A stretch of 64,000 nt of DNA from an uncultured Pelagimonas sp. (GTDB taxonomy: Bacteria; Pseudomonadota; Alphaproteobacteria; Rhodobacterales; Rhodobacteraceae), in contig NZ_CANMKO010000002.1 in assembly GCF_947498515.1 (NCBI RefSeq), positions 248,001 through 312,000 of the forward strand. The letters are read 5' to 3'. The notes under the pieces are model-generated. The model did no database searches, was not told the DNA's origin, and saw nothing but the letters and a program-made list of their open reading frames with translations. The position numbers and the translations under genes are program-made. Positions 56,198 through 64,000 of this stretch are shown here, in pieces (position 1 is the first letter of the stretch; every line of letters begins with the position of its first letter).

Positions 56198-57031
56198 ATG
56201 GGTCTTATGGGAACGCTGGCCAAGGTCGCCATCGGATATGCCACCGCGCGCGGAGTGGACAAACTAGCCGGTGGCGGTGGTCTTGGTGGTCTGTTGGGCG
56301 GTGGTGCCCAAGTCAAAGGTCAAGAACCTGCCTCTGAAATGCAGGCCCAGATGGGTCAGATGCTTTCGGGTCAAATGCCAGAGGGTGCCGGAAACCCGAT
56401 GCAGGACATGATGGCCAAATTCCAAGAAGGCGGCCTTGGCGCTATGATGGGCGGCGGCGATGGCAACCCGATGGCCGAGATGATGGAAAAGATGCAAGGC
56501 GGCTTTGACATGTCTTCGCTCATGGGTGGCGGCGATGGTGCGCAGGGCGGCTTGTTGTCGGGCCTTGGCGGCGGTGCGGGTCTCGCTGGGATGTTAGCGG
56601 CGGCTGGCGCGGCCCAAGGTCAAGGTCTCGGCGGGTTGCTCGACAGTTTCAACACCAAAGACAGCGCCCCACAGGCCGAAGAAGCCGCTGGGTTGATGCT
56701 GCGCGCTATGATCCAGGCCGCGAAATGCGACGGTGACATCGATGAGGCCGAAAAAGCCAAGTTGCTGGACACCATCGGTGACGACGCCGACGAAGAAGAC
56801 ATCGCGTTTATTCAAGCGCAATTCACAGCGGCCGTTGATCCCGAAGCGCTGGCCAAGGACACGCCCGAAGCTCAGCGCATGCAAGTTTATTCAGCCTCGC
56901 TGATGACAATCCGTGTCGATACCGCCGCCGAGGCGCAGTATCTTGATCGTCTGGCGCGGGCCATGGGGCTTGATGAAGGCTCCGTAAACACGCTGCACAT
57001 GCAGATGGGCATGCAACCGCTCTACAACTGA
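56198..57031 (+). CDS. TerB-like/DUF533 protein with Gly/Met-rich linker
   Basis: The 277-residue protein has an N-terminal helix (GLMGTLAKVAIGYATARGVD), a long Gly- and Met-rich region (about 25-160, for example GGGLGGLLGGG and several EMMEKMQGG stretches) and a C-terminal TerB-like domain (AAGLMLRAMIQAAKCDGDID). TerB domains relate to tellurite resistance and stress but the function here is unclear. It is followed by a short gap and the Fur-family gene. Confidence 0.85.
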   Translation: MGLMGTLAKVAIGYATARGVDKLAGGGGLGGLLGGGAQVKGQEPASEMQAQMGQMLSGQMPEGAGNPMQDMMAKFQEGGLGAMMGGGDGNPMAEMMEKMQGGFDMSSLMGGGDGAQGGLLSGLGGGAGLAGMLAAAGAAQGQGLGGLLDSFNTKDSAPQAEEAAGLMLRAMIQAAKCDGDIDEAEKAKLLDTIGDDADEEDIAFIQAQFTAAVDPEALAKDTPEAQRMQVYSASLMTIRVDTAAEAQYLDRLARAMGLDEGSVNTLHMQMGMQPLYN

Positions 57032-57125
57032 TCCGGTTATCCACAGCCTGCGTCTTTGGTCTTGGCCTGAGACGCAGGTTTGCCTATCAGGGGCGAAAGT
57101 TTCGACAAGCCAGGGCCATTCGCCA

Positions 57126-57539
57126 ATGAGTGACACTATAACAGATCGCTGTGCCGCCAAGGGCCTGCGCATGACCGGCCAACGCCGCACCATTGCCGAA
57201 GTGCTTGAAGAGTCCAAGGACCACCCGGATGTCGAAGAGCTATATGCCCGCGCATCGGCCCGCGATTCCGGAATTTCAATCGCCACGGTCTATCGCACGG
57301 TAAAATTGTTCGAAGAAGCCGGTATTCTGGAACGTGTCGATTTCGGCGACGGTCGCGCCCGCTATGAAGACGCAGAACGCGAACACCACGATCACCTAAT
57401 CGATATGAATTCAGGCGAAGTCATCGAATTTGTCGACCCAGAAATCGAAGCCCTTCAGGAAAAGATCGCCCAAAAGCTTGGCTATCAACTCAAAGGCCAC
57501 AAGCTGGAACTCTACGGTGTTCCGCTTAAAAAGACTTAA
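57126..57539 (+). CDS. Fur-family transcriptional regulator (Fur/Mur type)
   Basis: The 137-residue metalloregulator has a winged HTH (GLRMTGQRRTIAEVLEES ... SIATVYRTVKLFEEAGI) and a metal-sensing HHDH (87-90) next to DFGDGRARYE. It lacks the CxxC structural zinc sites, so it is not a classical E. coli-type Fur. In Rhodobacteraceae such proteins can act as manganese regulator (Mur) or iron regulator. No neighbouring transporter shows which. The start of the next gene lies inside its 3-prime end. Confidence 0.9.
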   Translation: MSDTITDRCAAKGLRMTGQRRTIAEVLEESKDHPDVEELYARASARDSGISIATVYRTVKLFEEAGILERVDFGDGRARYEDAEREHHDHLIDMNSGEVIEFVDPEIEALQEKIAQKLGYQLKGHKLELYGVPLKKT

Positions 57540-57852
57540 CCTACAAGCCTTCCTGCACATCTGTTACCTCGCGCTATGTTTGGTATCAGTTGCCCTTTTT
57601 CATTGGGGTTGGGCCACCGCAGAACCGCAGCTGCGACGCGAAATCTATCTCTACCCGGTTGCTCTTATGGCCTGGATAAGCTTTCCACTCAGCGTTTTGT
57701 CGGCCGCGTTCTACGATCCATTTATAGGCACAGGCCTGACCGAACCATGGGGCTATACTCTCCTGTTTTGGCTTCCGACATGCCTGCTCGGCTACATCCA
57801 ATGGTTTATTCTGCTCCCCAAGCTTTGGCGCGCCCTGCGCCTCCGAATCTGA
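57517..57852 (+). CDS. Three-helix membrane protein overlapping the fur end
   Basis: The 111-residue protein (start GTG 57517, or another start nearby) has three or four membrane helices: AFLHICYLALCLVSVALFHW, YPVALMAWISFPLSVLSAAF and YTLLFWLPTCLLGYIQWFIL. It overlaps the regulator gene by 23 bp. I do not recognise a family. A longer version from ATG 57430 would have an unlikely basic N-terminus. Confidence 0.55.
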   Translation: MFRLKRLNLQAFLHICYLALCLVSVALFHWGWATAEPQLRREIYLYPVALMAWISFPLSVLSAAFYDPFIGTGLTEPWGYTLLFWLPTCLLGYIQWFILLPKLWRALRLRI

Positions 57853-57865
57853 CCCAAGCCTGTGT

Positions 57866-58142
57866 TCGGGCCTTTGTTTCGGAGCCACCTCTTGCCTGAG
57901 CCCGAAAAGACCTGTCCACGCAACTGAGACAATGAAAATCGCCGTGGCGCCCCTTTAGGGGATACGGCTATTTTCCTTGGCGCAGAGGCGGGGATAGGTC
58001 AGGGCGCAATCAGTTAAGCGGTTGAACTGAGACAAAGGCGCTTTGTTTTGGTGAACTGCGCAGCCCCTGCAACACCTCTCCAACAAACCCGCTAAAAATA
58101 AATCGTCACCTCTCAACGCGCCCAAAAAGCATGCGGAAGCAT
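57866..58142 (+). repeat. Structured intergenic repeat, copy B (candidate RNA)
   Basis: This spacer between the convergent membrane protein and alanyl-tRNA editing genes aligns with 5157-5430. Its hairpins: GAAAAT.GCCG / CGGC.ATTTTC (57934-57975) enclosing CCCCT/AGGGG; TCAGTT/AACTGA (58010-58015 with 58025-58030); ACAAAG-GCG-CTTTGT (58032-58046); ATGC-GGAA-GCAT (58131-58142). Compared with copy A, base pairs change on both sides in the last two stems. TTTGGTGAA and CGTCACCT are conserved unpaired-looking blocks. Confidence 0.6.
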
Positions 58143-58180
58143 CCCTTTTAACACCCTTACCGCGCGCGAAGCATCAGCTA

Positions 58181-58897
58181 TCAATCCAAAGAAATGTTGA
58201 TCCGCCGGTTCTGTTTGCCCTTGTTCTGTACCTTGGTGATCCGCACAGTTCCGATCTCCCCCGTACGTGCCACATGGGTGCCGCCACAGGGCTGCAGATC
58301 GACTTGTTCGGTGCCGGTTCCAATCCGCACAAGTCGAATGCGCCCGGCCCCTCGTGGCGGTTGCACCGACATGGTTTTCACCAGCCCCGGATTGGCGCTC
58401 AACTCCTCGTCGGAAATCCAACCTTCGGTGACTTCCAAATCCCGATCAATAAGCTTGTTCAAACTATCTTCTAACACCTGCACGTCTTGGGGCGGTTCGG
58501 GCATTTTGAAATCGAGCCGCCCGGTCCCGGCCCCAATCGCGCCACCGGTGACGGGCAAAGGCACAATCACGCTGAGCAAATGCAGCGCCGAATGCACCCG
58601 CATATGCTTGTGACGCCGCTCCCAATCCAACACCTGCACCACATGCGCACCCTTGGGTGGCAGGGCCTCGGGTTCAGCCGGGACCAAGACACTCTCACCA
58701 TTTTCGCCTTTGACAGTGGTCGCAATAGACAAACGCTTGCCGTCCCATTCCAACCACCCGCTATCACCTGGCTGGCCACCACCTGTTGGATAAAACAGCT
58801 CAGGCTCGACAAGAATCCCGCCTTCATCCGTGTGCCCAATCACAACACCAGAGACATCCCGCGCATAGGCGTCTTGACGGTAAAGGGGGTCGCTCAT
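58181..58897 (-). CDS. Alanyl-tRNA editing protein (AlaX-like)
   Basis: The 238-residue protein is homologous to the editing domain of alanyl-tRNA synthetase and removes Ser or Gly from mischarged tRNA-Ala. The zinc ligands are H102 and H106 (HSALHLL) and C204, H208 (CGGTHVARTGEIG). It starts with a beta-barrel region (ELFYPTGGGQPGDSGWLEWD). It overlaps the mechanosensitive channel gene by 4 bp (ATGA), so they share an mRNA. Confidence 0.93.
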   Translation of the reverse strand: MSDPLYRQDAYARDVSGVVIGHTDEGGILVEPELFYPTGGGQPGDSGWLEWDGKRLSIATTVKGENGESVLVPAEPEALPPKGAHVVQVLDWERRHKHMRVHSALHLLSVIVPLPVTGGAIGAGTGRLDFKMPEPPQDVQVLEDSLNKLIDRDLEVTEGWISDEELSANPGLVKTMSVQPPRGAGRIRLVRIGTGTEQVDLQPCGGTHVARTGEIGTVRITKVQNKGKQNRRINISLD

Positions 58898-61230
58898 GTC
58901 TCATCCTCTGGTTTTTGTGGGGTTTCCCCGCGCAAGGCTTCGGGATTGCGTAACCAAATATCGCGCTGTGCAAAGGGAATTTCGATCCCTTCTTCGGTGA
59001 AACGTTCAACAATCTGATGGTTGATCTCGGTGCGCACACCCAGACCTTTGTTCACATCCCGCAAAATCACTCGGATTTCGAAATCCATCGAATCCGCGCC
59101 AAAGCCACGGAACACCACATATGGGGCCGGATTCATCAAAACCATGTCGTGGTCGCGCGCAATCGTTAGCAAGATCTTTTCAACCCGACGGGTATCGGTG
59201 CCATAGGCGACCCCGACCGGCACGATAAGGCGCCCCAAAACATTGCCTCGGGTGTAGTTTGACACTGTCCCCGACACCAAATCGGCGTTGGGAACAATCA
59301 TGTCGAACCGGTCAAATGTTTCGATCCTGGTGGAACGCACTGAAATATCGCGCACCGTACCGTGTACCCCGTTGACCTCGATCCAATCCCCTTCGGAAAT
59401 GGGTCGTTCAATCAACAAGATAATCCCAGACACAAAGTTTGACACGATGTTTTGCAGGCCAAAACCAATACCAACCGACAGGGCACCAGCCACAATCGCC
59501 AGCGAGGACAGATCAAGCCCGCCAAGCGTAATCGCAATCAAGGCAGAAGCGAAAATACCGATATAACCAATGCCCGAGACAATGGCGTTTTGACCGCCCT
59601 GATCGATCTTGGTCCGTGGTAAAACCGAACTGCGCATCGCCCCTTGGATCAAGCGGGTGATCATGTAGCCAATCACAAAGAGAATGATGACGATCATGAA
59701 ATCGCTGGGTGAAATCCGGGTTTCGCCGATTTGGAACCCTTCTTGGAAACGGGCCCACACTTCGGTGAGATCAGATTTCCGCGCGCCCCAAATCAGCGCC
59801 AGAATTGGCAGCGACAATATAAACAATGCGACACCGGCAAGAACCGGAAAAAGCCCTTCAGACTCCTCCTCTTCTTTGCCACCAATCAAAGCCGACAGAT
59901 CACCAATAAACGATTGTAAAACAAAGGTGATCCCAATCAGCGCCAAGGTCGCAACAGCCGGGTAAACCATCCCGACGCCAACATTGGTGTAGCCGATGGC
60001 GGCTAGAACCGGACCAAGTATACCGATGATGAGCGACGCCCGCCCAAGCAACCGCGCCAGACGCAAACGATAGATACCTGAATCCGCGTTGCGCGCCGCC
60101 AAAGTGCCGGCAACCGCCGCGTCATTGCGCACACGACCAAGTTTGAACAGGAAATACCCCGTCAAAACAATCAGCGGAAATTCGATAACTGAGAGGGTTT
60201 CAGGCGAGTAATTATCGAATTCAGTCAGGGTTTTAACAAACCCCCGCGCCACAAACAAAATGGCCAGCACGTCGGAAATCCACCGCGCACGCTGACGGTC
60301 TTCTTGGGCAAGAGGCATGACGGCGATATCGACATCGTCATGAAAGGCTTGGTCAGCCAACCAATGGATGCCCAACATGCCTGCCGCCCAGATCGGTACG
60401 TTTTCCCAAAACAGCGTCCAGCGAGGCCCGGCAAATCCGAGTGCCAAAACTGCTTGGGTCAGCAAATAGACACCAAGTACCGGTAAGAGGATTTGGCCCA
60501 ATGAGACAAAAAAACGAATGACTTTGCGGCTATTGGAACCGCGTTCGGTGAACGAGCGTGACGCACGACGCGCCCAGCCACGCCCACGCAACAACAACAT
60601 GCCGCCCACAAAGGCCAAGCCCAGTACAAGAGGAAGATTGGCCTGAGCGCGTTTGCGCAGGATCGGCGACGACCATTTGCGTTGTGCTTCTTGAATGGAT
60701 GCCAAAACAGAGTTGTGCAAATCCGCAATCGCCTGGCCCCAATGGGTTGGGTTTAGGGGCGACGGACCCAGGGTCAAAAAGGCATTGGCCTGCCGGTTGC
60801 GGATCGTCCGATCGATTTCGCTGATGATGCCGTTGGAGCGCGTATAGGCCTCTTCGGCCTGTTTGACCGGTGCCAAAAGCCGCGCCAGTTGCTCTTTGAG
60901 CTCGGCGCGCCGTTCGCTGATTTCTGGCGCTTCTTCTTCGCCTTCCGCAGGTGGTTCTCCAAGGGAGTCTAGCTGCGACTGCACCGTTTTTATGCGTGTA
61001 TCATTGCCGCTTTGAGCGCCCAAAAACTGATCGCGCCATTGCGCAACTTGGGCACGGATTTGCTCTAGCCGGTCATCCGTGGACTGATCCGCCTCAAGCG
61101 CCGTTTCAGCCTGAGACGCGATCCGTTCCCATGTCGTATAGTCCGGGCCGCTGTCTTGGGCCAAGACTGGGGACAGAAACACAAAAAGGGCAAACAGCCC
61201 GGCAATGCAGCCACGCAGCAATCGGGTCAT
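58894..61230 (-). CDS. Mechanosensitive channel of the MscS/MscK type (DUF3772)
   Basis: The 778-residue protein has a signal peptide (to about residue 24), a periplasmic coiled-coil-rich domain (about 25-180), about ten membrane helices, and a C-terminal MscS domain (GGLDLSSLAIVAGALSVGIG, GFGLQNIVSNFVSGIILLIE, PISEGDWIEVNGVHGTVRDI). It likely releases solutes on hypo-osmotic shock. The pore helix has the Gly/Ala pattern of MscS. It overlaps the cysteine synthase stop by ATGA. Confidence 0.93.
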   Translation of the reverse strand: MTRLLRGCIAGLFALFVFLSPVLAQDSGPDYTTWERIASQAETALEADQSTDDRLEQIRAQVAQWRDQFLGAQSGNDTRIKTVQSQLDSLGEPPAEGEEEAPEISERRAELKEQLARLLAPVKQAEEAYTRSNGIISEIDRTIRNRQANAFLTLGPSPLNPTHWGQAIADLHNSVLASIQEAQRKWSSPILRKRAQANLPLVLGLAFVGGMLLLRGRGWARRASRSFTERGSNSRKVIRFFVSLGQILLPVLGVYLLTQAVLALGFAGPRWTLFWENVPIWAAGMLGIHWLADQAFHDDVDIAVMPLAQEDRQRARWISDVLAILFVARGFVKTLTEFDNYSPETLSVIEFPLIVLTGYFLFKLGRVRNDAAVAGTLAARNADSGIYRLRLARLLGRASLIIGILGPVLAAIGYTNVGVGMVYPAVATLALIGITFVLQSFIGDLSALIGGKEEEESEGLFPVLAGVALFILSLPILALIWGARKSDLTEVWARFQEGFQIGETRISPSDFMIVIILFVIGYMITRLIQGAMRSSVLPRTKIDQGGQNAIVSGIGYIGIFASALIAITLGGLDLSSLAIVAGALSVGIGFGLQNIVSNFVSGIILLIERPISEGDWIEVNGVHGTVRDISVRSTRIETFDRFDMIVPNADLVSGTVSNYTRGNVLGRLIVPVGVAYGTDTRRVEKILLTIARDHDMVLMNPAPYVVFRGFGADSMDFEIRVILRDVNKGLGVRTEINHQIVERFTEEGIEIPFAQRDIWLRNPEALRGETPQKPEDET

Positions 61231-62255
61231 GAATCCTCAAATACACCTGGAATGCTCGCCGGAGCCTTGGTCATCCATGGGGGCGTCGGCAAGCCTTTAT
61301 CCTTTAAAAATTCGGGGTTGAACAATTTCGACTGATAGCGTGTGCCATAGTCGCACAGCACGGTCACAATGGTATGTCCCGGTCCCATTTCCTTGGCCAT
61401 GCGAAGCGCACCGGCCACGTTTACGCCAGACGACCCACCCAGGCACAGACCTTCGTTTGCCAAAAGATCAAAGACAACAGGCAGGGATTCCGCATCTGGA
61501 ATGCGATAGGAAAAGTCCGGCGTAAACCCTTCGAGGTTGGCGGTGACCCGGCCCTGCCCGATGCCTTCGGTGATCGAATTTCCGGGGTTTTCGTCGCCGG
61601 TATAAATCTTGAACATGCCCGCGCCTTCGGGATCGGCCAAGGCGATTTTGACGCCTTTGGGTTGCAGCGCTTCGGCCACACCGGCCAGTGTTCCGCCAGA
61701 TCCTACCGCACAGACAAAGCCATCAACCTTGCCGCCCAGCTGTTCCCAGATTTCGGGACCAGTTGTTTCAACATGGGCCTGTCGATTGGCAGTATTATCA
61801 AACTGATTGGCCCAGATCGCGCCATTTGGTTCCGTCTTGGCCAGCTGCTCGGCCAAGCGACCAGAATAGCGGACATAGTTGTTGGGGTTGGCATAGGGTG
61901 CGGCGGGCACCTGAACCAACTCAGCACCGGCAAGGCGCAACATGTCTTTCTTTTCCTGACTTTGCGTTTCAGGAATAACAATCACGGTTTTGAACCCCAT
62001 CGATGCCCCAACAAGCGCCAAACCGATACCGGTATTGCCCGCTGTGCCTTCGACAATGGTTCCGCCCGGTTTCAAAAGGCCTTTTTCAACCGCATCGCGA
62101 ATGATGTAGAGCGCGGCTCGGTCTTTGACCGATTGACCGGGGTTCATAAACTCGGCCTTGCCCAAGATTTCACATCCCGTCTCTTCGGACGCCTTGTTCA
62201 GACGGATAAGAGGGGTGTTTCCGATGGCCTGAGCCAAGTCAGAGGCAATGCGCAT
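61227..62255 (-). CDS. cysK: Cysteine synthase A
   Basis: The 342-residue fold-type II PLP enzyme makes cysteine from O-acetylserine and sulfide. K44 in NPGQSVKDRAALYI is the PLP-binding residue, and TAGNTGIGLALVG and GSGGTLAGV are the substrate and phosphate loops. ATG 62255 (MRIASDLAQAIGNTPLIRL) matches the family start. The C-terminal tail is slightly longer than that of E. coli CysK. The gene is first in the cysK-mscS-alaX unit. Confidence 0.93.
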   Translation of the reverse strand: MRIASDLAQAIGNTPLIRLNKASEETGCEILGKAEFMNPGQSVKDRAALYIIRDAVEKGLLKPGGTIVEGTAGNTGIGLALVGASMGFKTVIVIPETQSQEKKDMLRLAGAELVQVPAAPYANPNNYVRYSGRLAEQLAKTEPNGAIWANQFDNTANRQAHVETTGPEIWEQLGGKVDGFVCAVGSGGTLAGVAEALQPKGVKIALADPEGAGMFKIYTGDENPGNSITEGIGQGRVTANLEGFTPDFSYRIPDAESLPVVFDLLANEGLCLGGSSGVNVAGALRMAKEMGPGHTIVTVLCDYGTRYQSKLFNPEFLKDKGLPTPPWMTKAPASIPGVFEDS

Positions 62256-62324
62256 TCCGAGTCCTTTCGTCGCGTTTATCAAACAGGTTTAGGACCGCGC
62301 GGCGCTGAACTCAAGCCACTGCAA

Positions 62325-63452
62325 TCACAGTTGCGCGCGCAAACTCTCTCGTTTTCTGCACAACCACAGCAGCATCATCGCCAAAGGGGCAACATTGACC
62401 TCACCACTGTCGACAAGATCCATGGCGTGATGGAAGGAAATCACATGGTTGCGGATGTCTTCGTTTTCCGACGCAAGGCCGCCCTGCCCTTGCCCGCGCC
62501 CGCCAAGATCGCAGATGCCAAGGTAGCAATGAAAGAATTCGGTCGAATATCCCGGTGAGGCATAGACCTTGGGCATGTCTATCAATTGGGTCAGGTTCAG
62601 ATGCGCCTCTTCGGCACTTTCACGGATGGCGGCGTCGCGAGGGGCTTCGCCGGCATCGACCAACCCGGCAATCGGCTCCAACACCCATGGGGCGGGATCA
62701 CCTCGATTAAAGGTGCCAAACCGCACCTGTTCAATCAACAAAACCTGATCGGTGACAGGGTCATAGGGCAACAACAACGCCACATCAAAGGACATGAAGG
62801 TTTCACGCGGTAAAGCCGGGCTTTGGGTACCGTCAAACTTTTTGTGGCTGACCTGAAAGGCTTTGACCTGAAAGAAGCCGTTAAACCCCGGACGGTCTTC
62901 GACAATGTCTATATCTTGCGACGACATCGGGTTTCTAAGGGTCTGCGGTGCGGGCGTTTCGGCTAATTCCTGCGCCCAAGCACGGGCGCGGAAAAACGGC
63001 AGGAGATGCACGATCTCTTGGGCCGACACATGACCACGGCGCACCATGACTTCTTGGGCGGCCCGCAAGGTCATACGTGACCAAGTCGCAGCCCAATCCT
63101 CAAGCGACCACCGCGCCCCTTTTTCCCATAGGGTTTCATCCGGGAAATAGACTTGCGCCGCAAAGACCCGCCCATCTACAGCCACCTCTACGGGTCGCAA
63201 CTCATAAGCAAACCCACCTTCGTAAAAGTTCAGTCGGTCCAGATCATCTTGACTAAGATCGCAAACCAAGAGCCCCTCGGCCACAGTGTTCTCTTCGGCA
63301 TAAATCATTGGGAACGCTTGGTCTTTGGCCCAATACACCGCATGATTTTCCAAAGTCGCGGGACGCGTGTTGATTTGATCGAACCCGCGGCCAAGAACCA
63401 GTTCTAGGAGCGGCGCATGGCACAGAGTGCCATAGAAAAACAAATTAGCCAG
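62325..63452 (-). CDS. GGCT-fold plus Nudix (ADP-ribose pyrophosphatase-like) fusion
   Basis: The 375-residue protein joins an N-terminal gamma-glutamylcyclotransferase-like domain (LFFYGTLCHAPLLELVLGRG) to a Nudix domain (about 200-370). The box GLVDAGEAPRDAAIRESAEE retains its catalytic Glu residues but has Ser and His where a hydrophobic residue and Gly are usual. I place the start at CTG 63452: GGAGG lies 5 nt before it, and relatives begin MxxLFFYGTL. TTG 63443 is the next standard start but is 14 nt from the ribosome-binding site. Confidence 0.75.
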   Translation of the reverse strand: MANLFFYGTLCHAPLLELVLGRGFDQINTRPATLENHAVYWAKDQAFPMIYAEENTVAEGLLVCDLSQDDLDRLNFYEGGFAYELRPVEVAVDGRVFAAQVYFPDETLWEKGARWSLEDWAATWSRMTLRAAQEVMVRRGHVSAQEIVHLLPFFRARAWAQELAETPAPQTLRNPMSSQDIDIVEDRPGFNGFFQVKAFQVSHKKFDGTQSPALPRETFMSFDVALLLPYDPVTDQVLLIEQVRFGTFNRGDPAPWVLEPIAGLVDAGEAPRDAAIRESAEEAHLNLTQLIDMPKVYASPGYSTEFFHCYLGICDLGGRGQGQGGLASENEDIRNHVISFHHAMDLVDSGEVNVAPLAMMLLWLCRKRESLRAQL

Positions 63453-63454
63453 AG

Positions 63455-63895
63455 TTACCTCCAGTGGCGCGATGCAATCTCGCTAACCCAACCGGTCACA
63501 ATTGCACCGATCAACAAGCTAAGAAGCACAGGCCCATTGACCAGATTTTCGCCAAGCTTGATGCACAGTTCGAAAATGGCGGCAAAGGCTTCGACAACGC
63601 CATCATACCGGTGCTTCATCGATTCCTGAACCATCTCATAAACTGCTTGCGCGAACAGGCACCAAAACACCATCGCAACCGTTCCGGTGAACCCGTTGGA
63701 CACCGCCGCAGACATACCGCGCCCGGCGCGATTGCCGACAATGGCCCAGCCACAGACAAATCCGATCACCGCATTCACCTGCGAAAATACACCAAATGCC
63801 GTGCTGGCGGGCATCTGTGTCTTGATCAACTCCGAAACACCATAGGCAAGTGCGGCAAGAAAGACGGCGGCAACAAGTTTTGCGGCTGTGGGCAT
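63455..63895 (-). CDS. TrgA-family membrane protein
   Basis: The 146-residue protein has four predicted membrane helices (AAKLVAAVFLAALAYGVSE, VNAVIGFVCGWAIVG, GFTGTVAMVFWCLFAQAVYE, VLLSLLIGAIVTGWVSE). The family is named after a Rhodobacter tellurite resistance locus; its physiological role is unclear. ATG 63895 (MPTAAKLV) is chosen over 63934. It overlaps the ribosome-binding site of the GGCT-Nudix gene and is cotranscribed with it. Confidence 0.85.
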   Translation of the reverse strand: MPTAAKLVAAVFLAALAYGVSELIKTQMPASTAFGVFSQVNAVIGFVCGWAIVGNRAGRGMSAAVSNGFTGTVAMVFWCLFAQAVYEMVQESMKHRYDGVVEAFAAIFELCIKLGENLVNGPVLLSLLIGAIVTGWVSEIASRHWR

Positions 63896-64000
63896 GGGTG
63901 AACTACTCTTGCAAATAAAGATACCCCAACACATAGCGCCGCTTTTTGTCTAAACGCAAGATGTTGCGGTTACGCATTTACAACCCTAAGGCGCATTTCG

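Noticed and set aside
61374-62558. Plus-strand frame of 394 codons opposite cysK
   Set aside because: Antisense shadow of cysK and the start of the GGCT-Nudix end; no recognisable protein features.

Overview
The window reads as chromosomal DNA of an alphaproteobacterium of the family Rhodobacteraceae (Roseobacter group). The basis is gene content and order rather than a marker gene: trpG-trpD-trpC-moaC-moeA-lexA-comEC-gltX-gltA, a split B12 methionine synthase with a DUF1638 gene, DUF6456/DUF6477 proteins, a TrgA protein, a gene-transfer-agent-like lysis pair, and an SOS box of the GAAC-N7-GAAC type before lexA. There is no rRNA, tRNA, CRISPR array or intact insertion sequence.

Layout. 1-10.7 kb: RatA/COQ10-like gene (cut by the window edge), hpt, an ArsR-type regulator divergent from a PLP decarboxylase with a palindrome between them, a Sel1 protein, two c-type cytochromes, lipA, a peroxiredoxin, the DUF6456/DUF6477 pair and an MttB-family methyltransferase. 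10.8-17.6 kb: membrane, secreted and small enzymes, guaA, ydcF. 17.7-22.6 kb: homocysteine methyltransferase, separate corrinoid protein, small membrane proteins, YbjQ and DUF1638, which I read as most of a split methionine synthase system. 23-26.2 kb: a hybrid histidine kinase with lower GC and empty flanks of about 460 bp. 26.3-39.5 kb: polysaccharide deacetylase-like gene, then tryptophan, molybdenum-cofactor, SOS, competence, glutamyl-tRNA and citrate synthase genes, with ung and a GIY-YIG gene lodged in the operon. 39.7-47.3 kb: a large acidic repeat protein, enoyl-CoA hydratase, ccmH-ccmF, and the holin/endolysin pair. 47.3-51.7 kb: cupin, then zwf-pgl-pgi. 51.8-64 kb: radical SAM protein, a 54-residue zinc-ribbon membrane microprotein, nucleoside hydrolase, SelO, TerB-like protein, Fur-family regulator, AlaX editing protein, MscS channel, cysteine synthase, a GGCT-Nudix fusion and TrgA.

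The most unusual signal is non-coding. Two copies of a roughly 270-nt element, 52 kb apart, each fill the spacer between convergent genes (5157-5430 and 57866-58142). They have diverged, yet keep the same order of hairpins, with compensatory base changes in at least two stems, including a GGAA-tetraloop hairpin. This is what a structured RNA family would look like, and I do not recognise it. Other structural signals are two back-to-back 20-bp palindromes (19021-19062), a long inverted repeat before the homocysteine methyltransferase gene, a 33-bp exact duplication that separates zwf from pgl, and a probable CTG start codon for the GGCT-Nudix gene.
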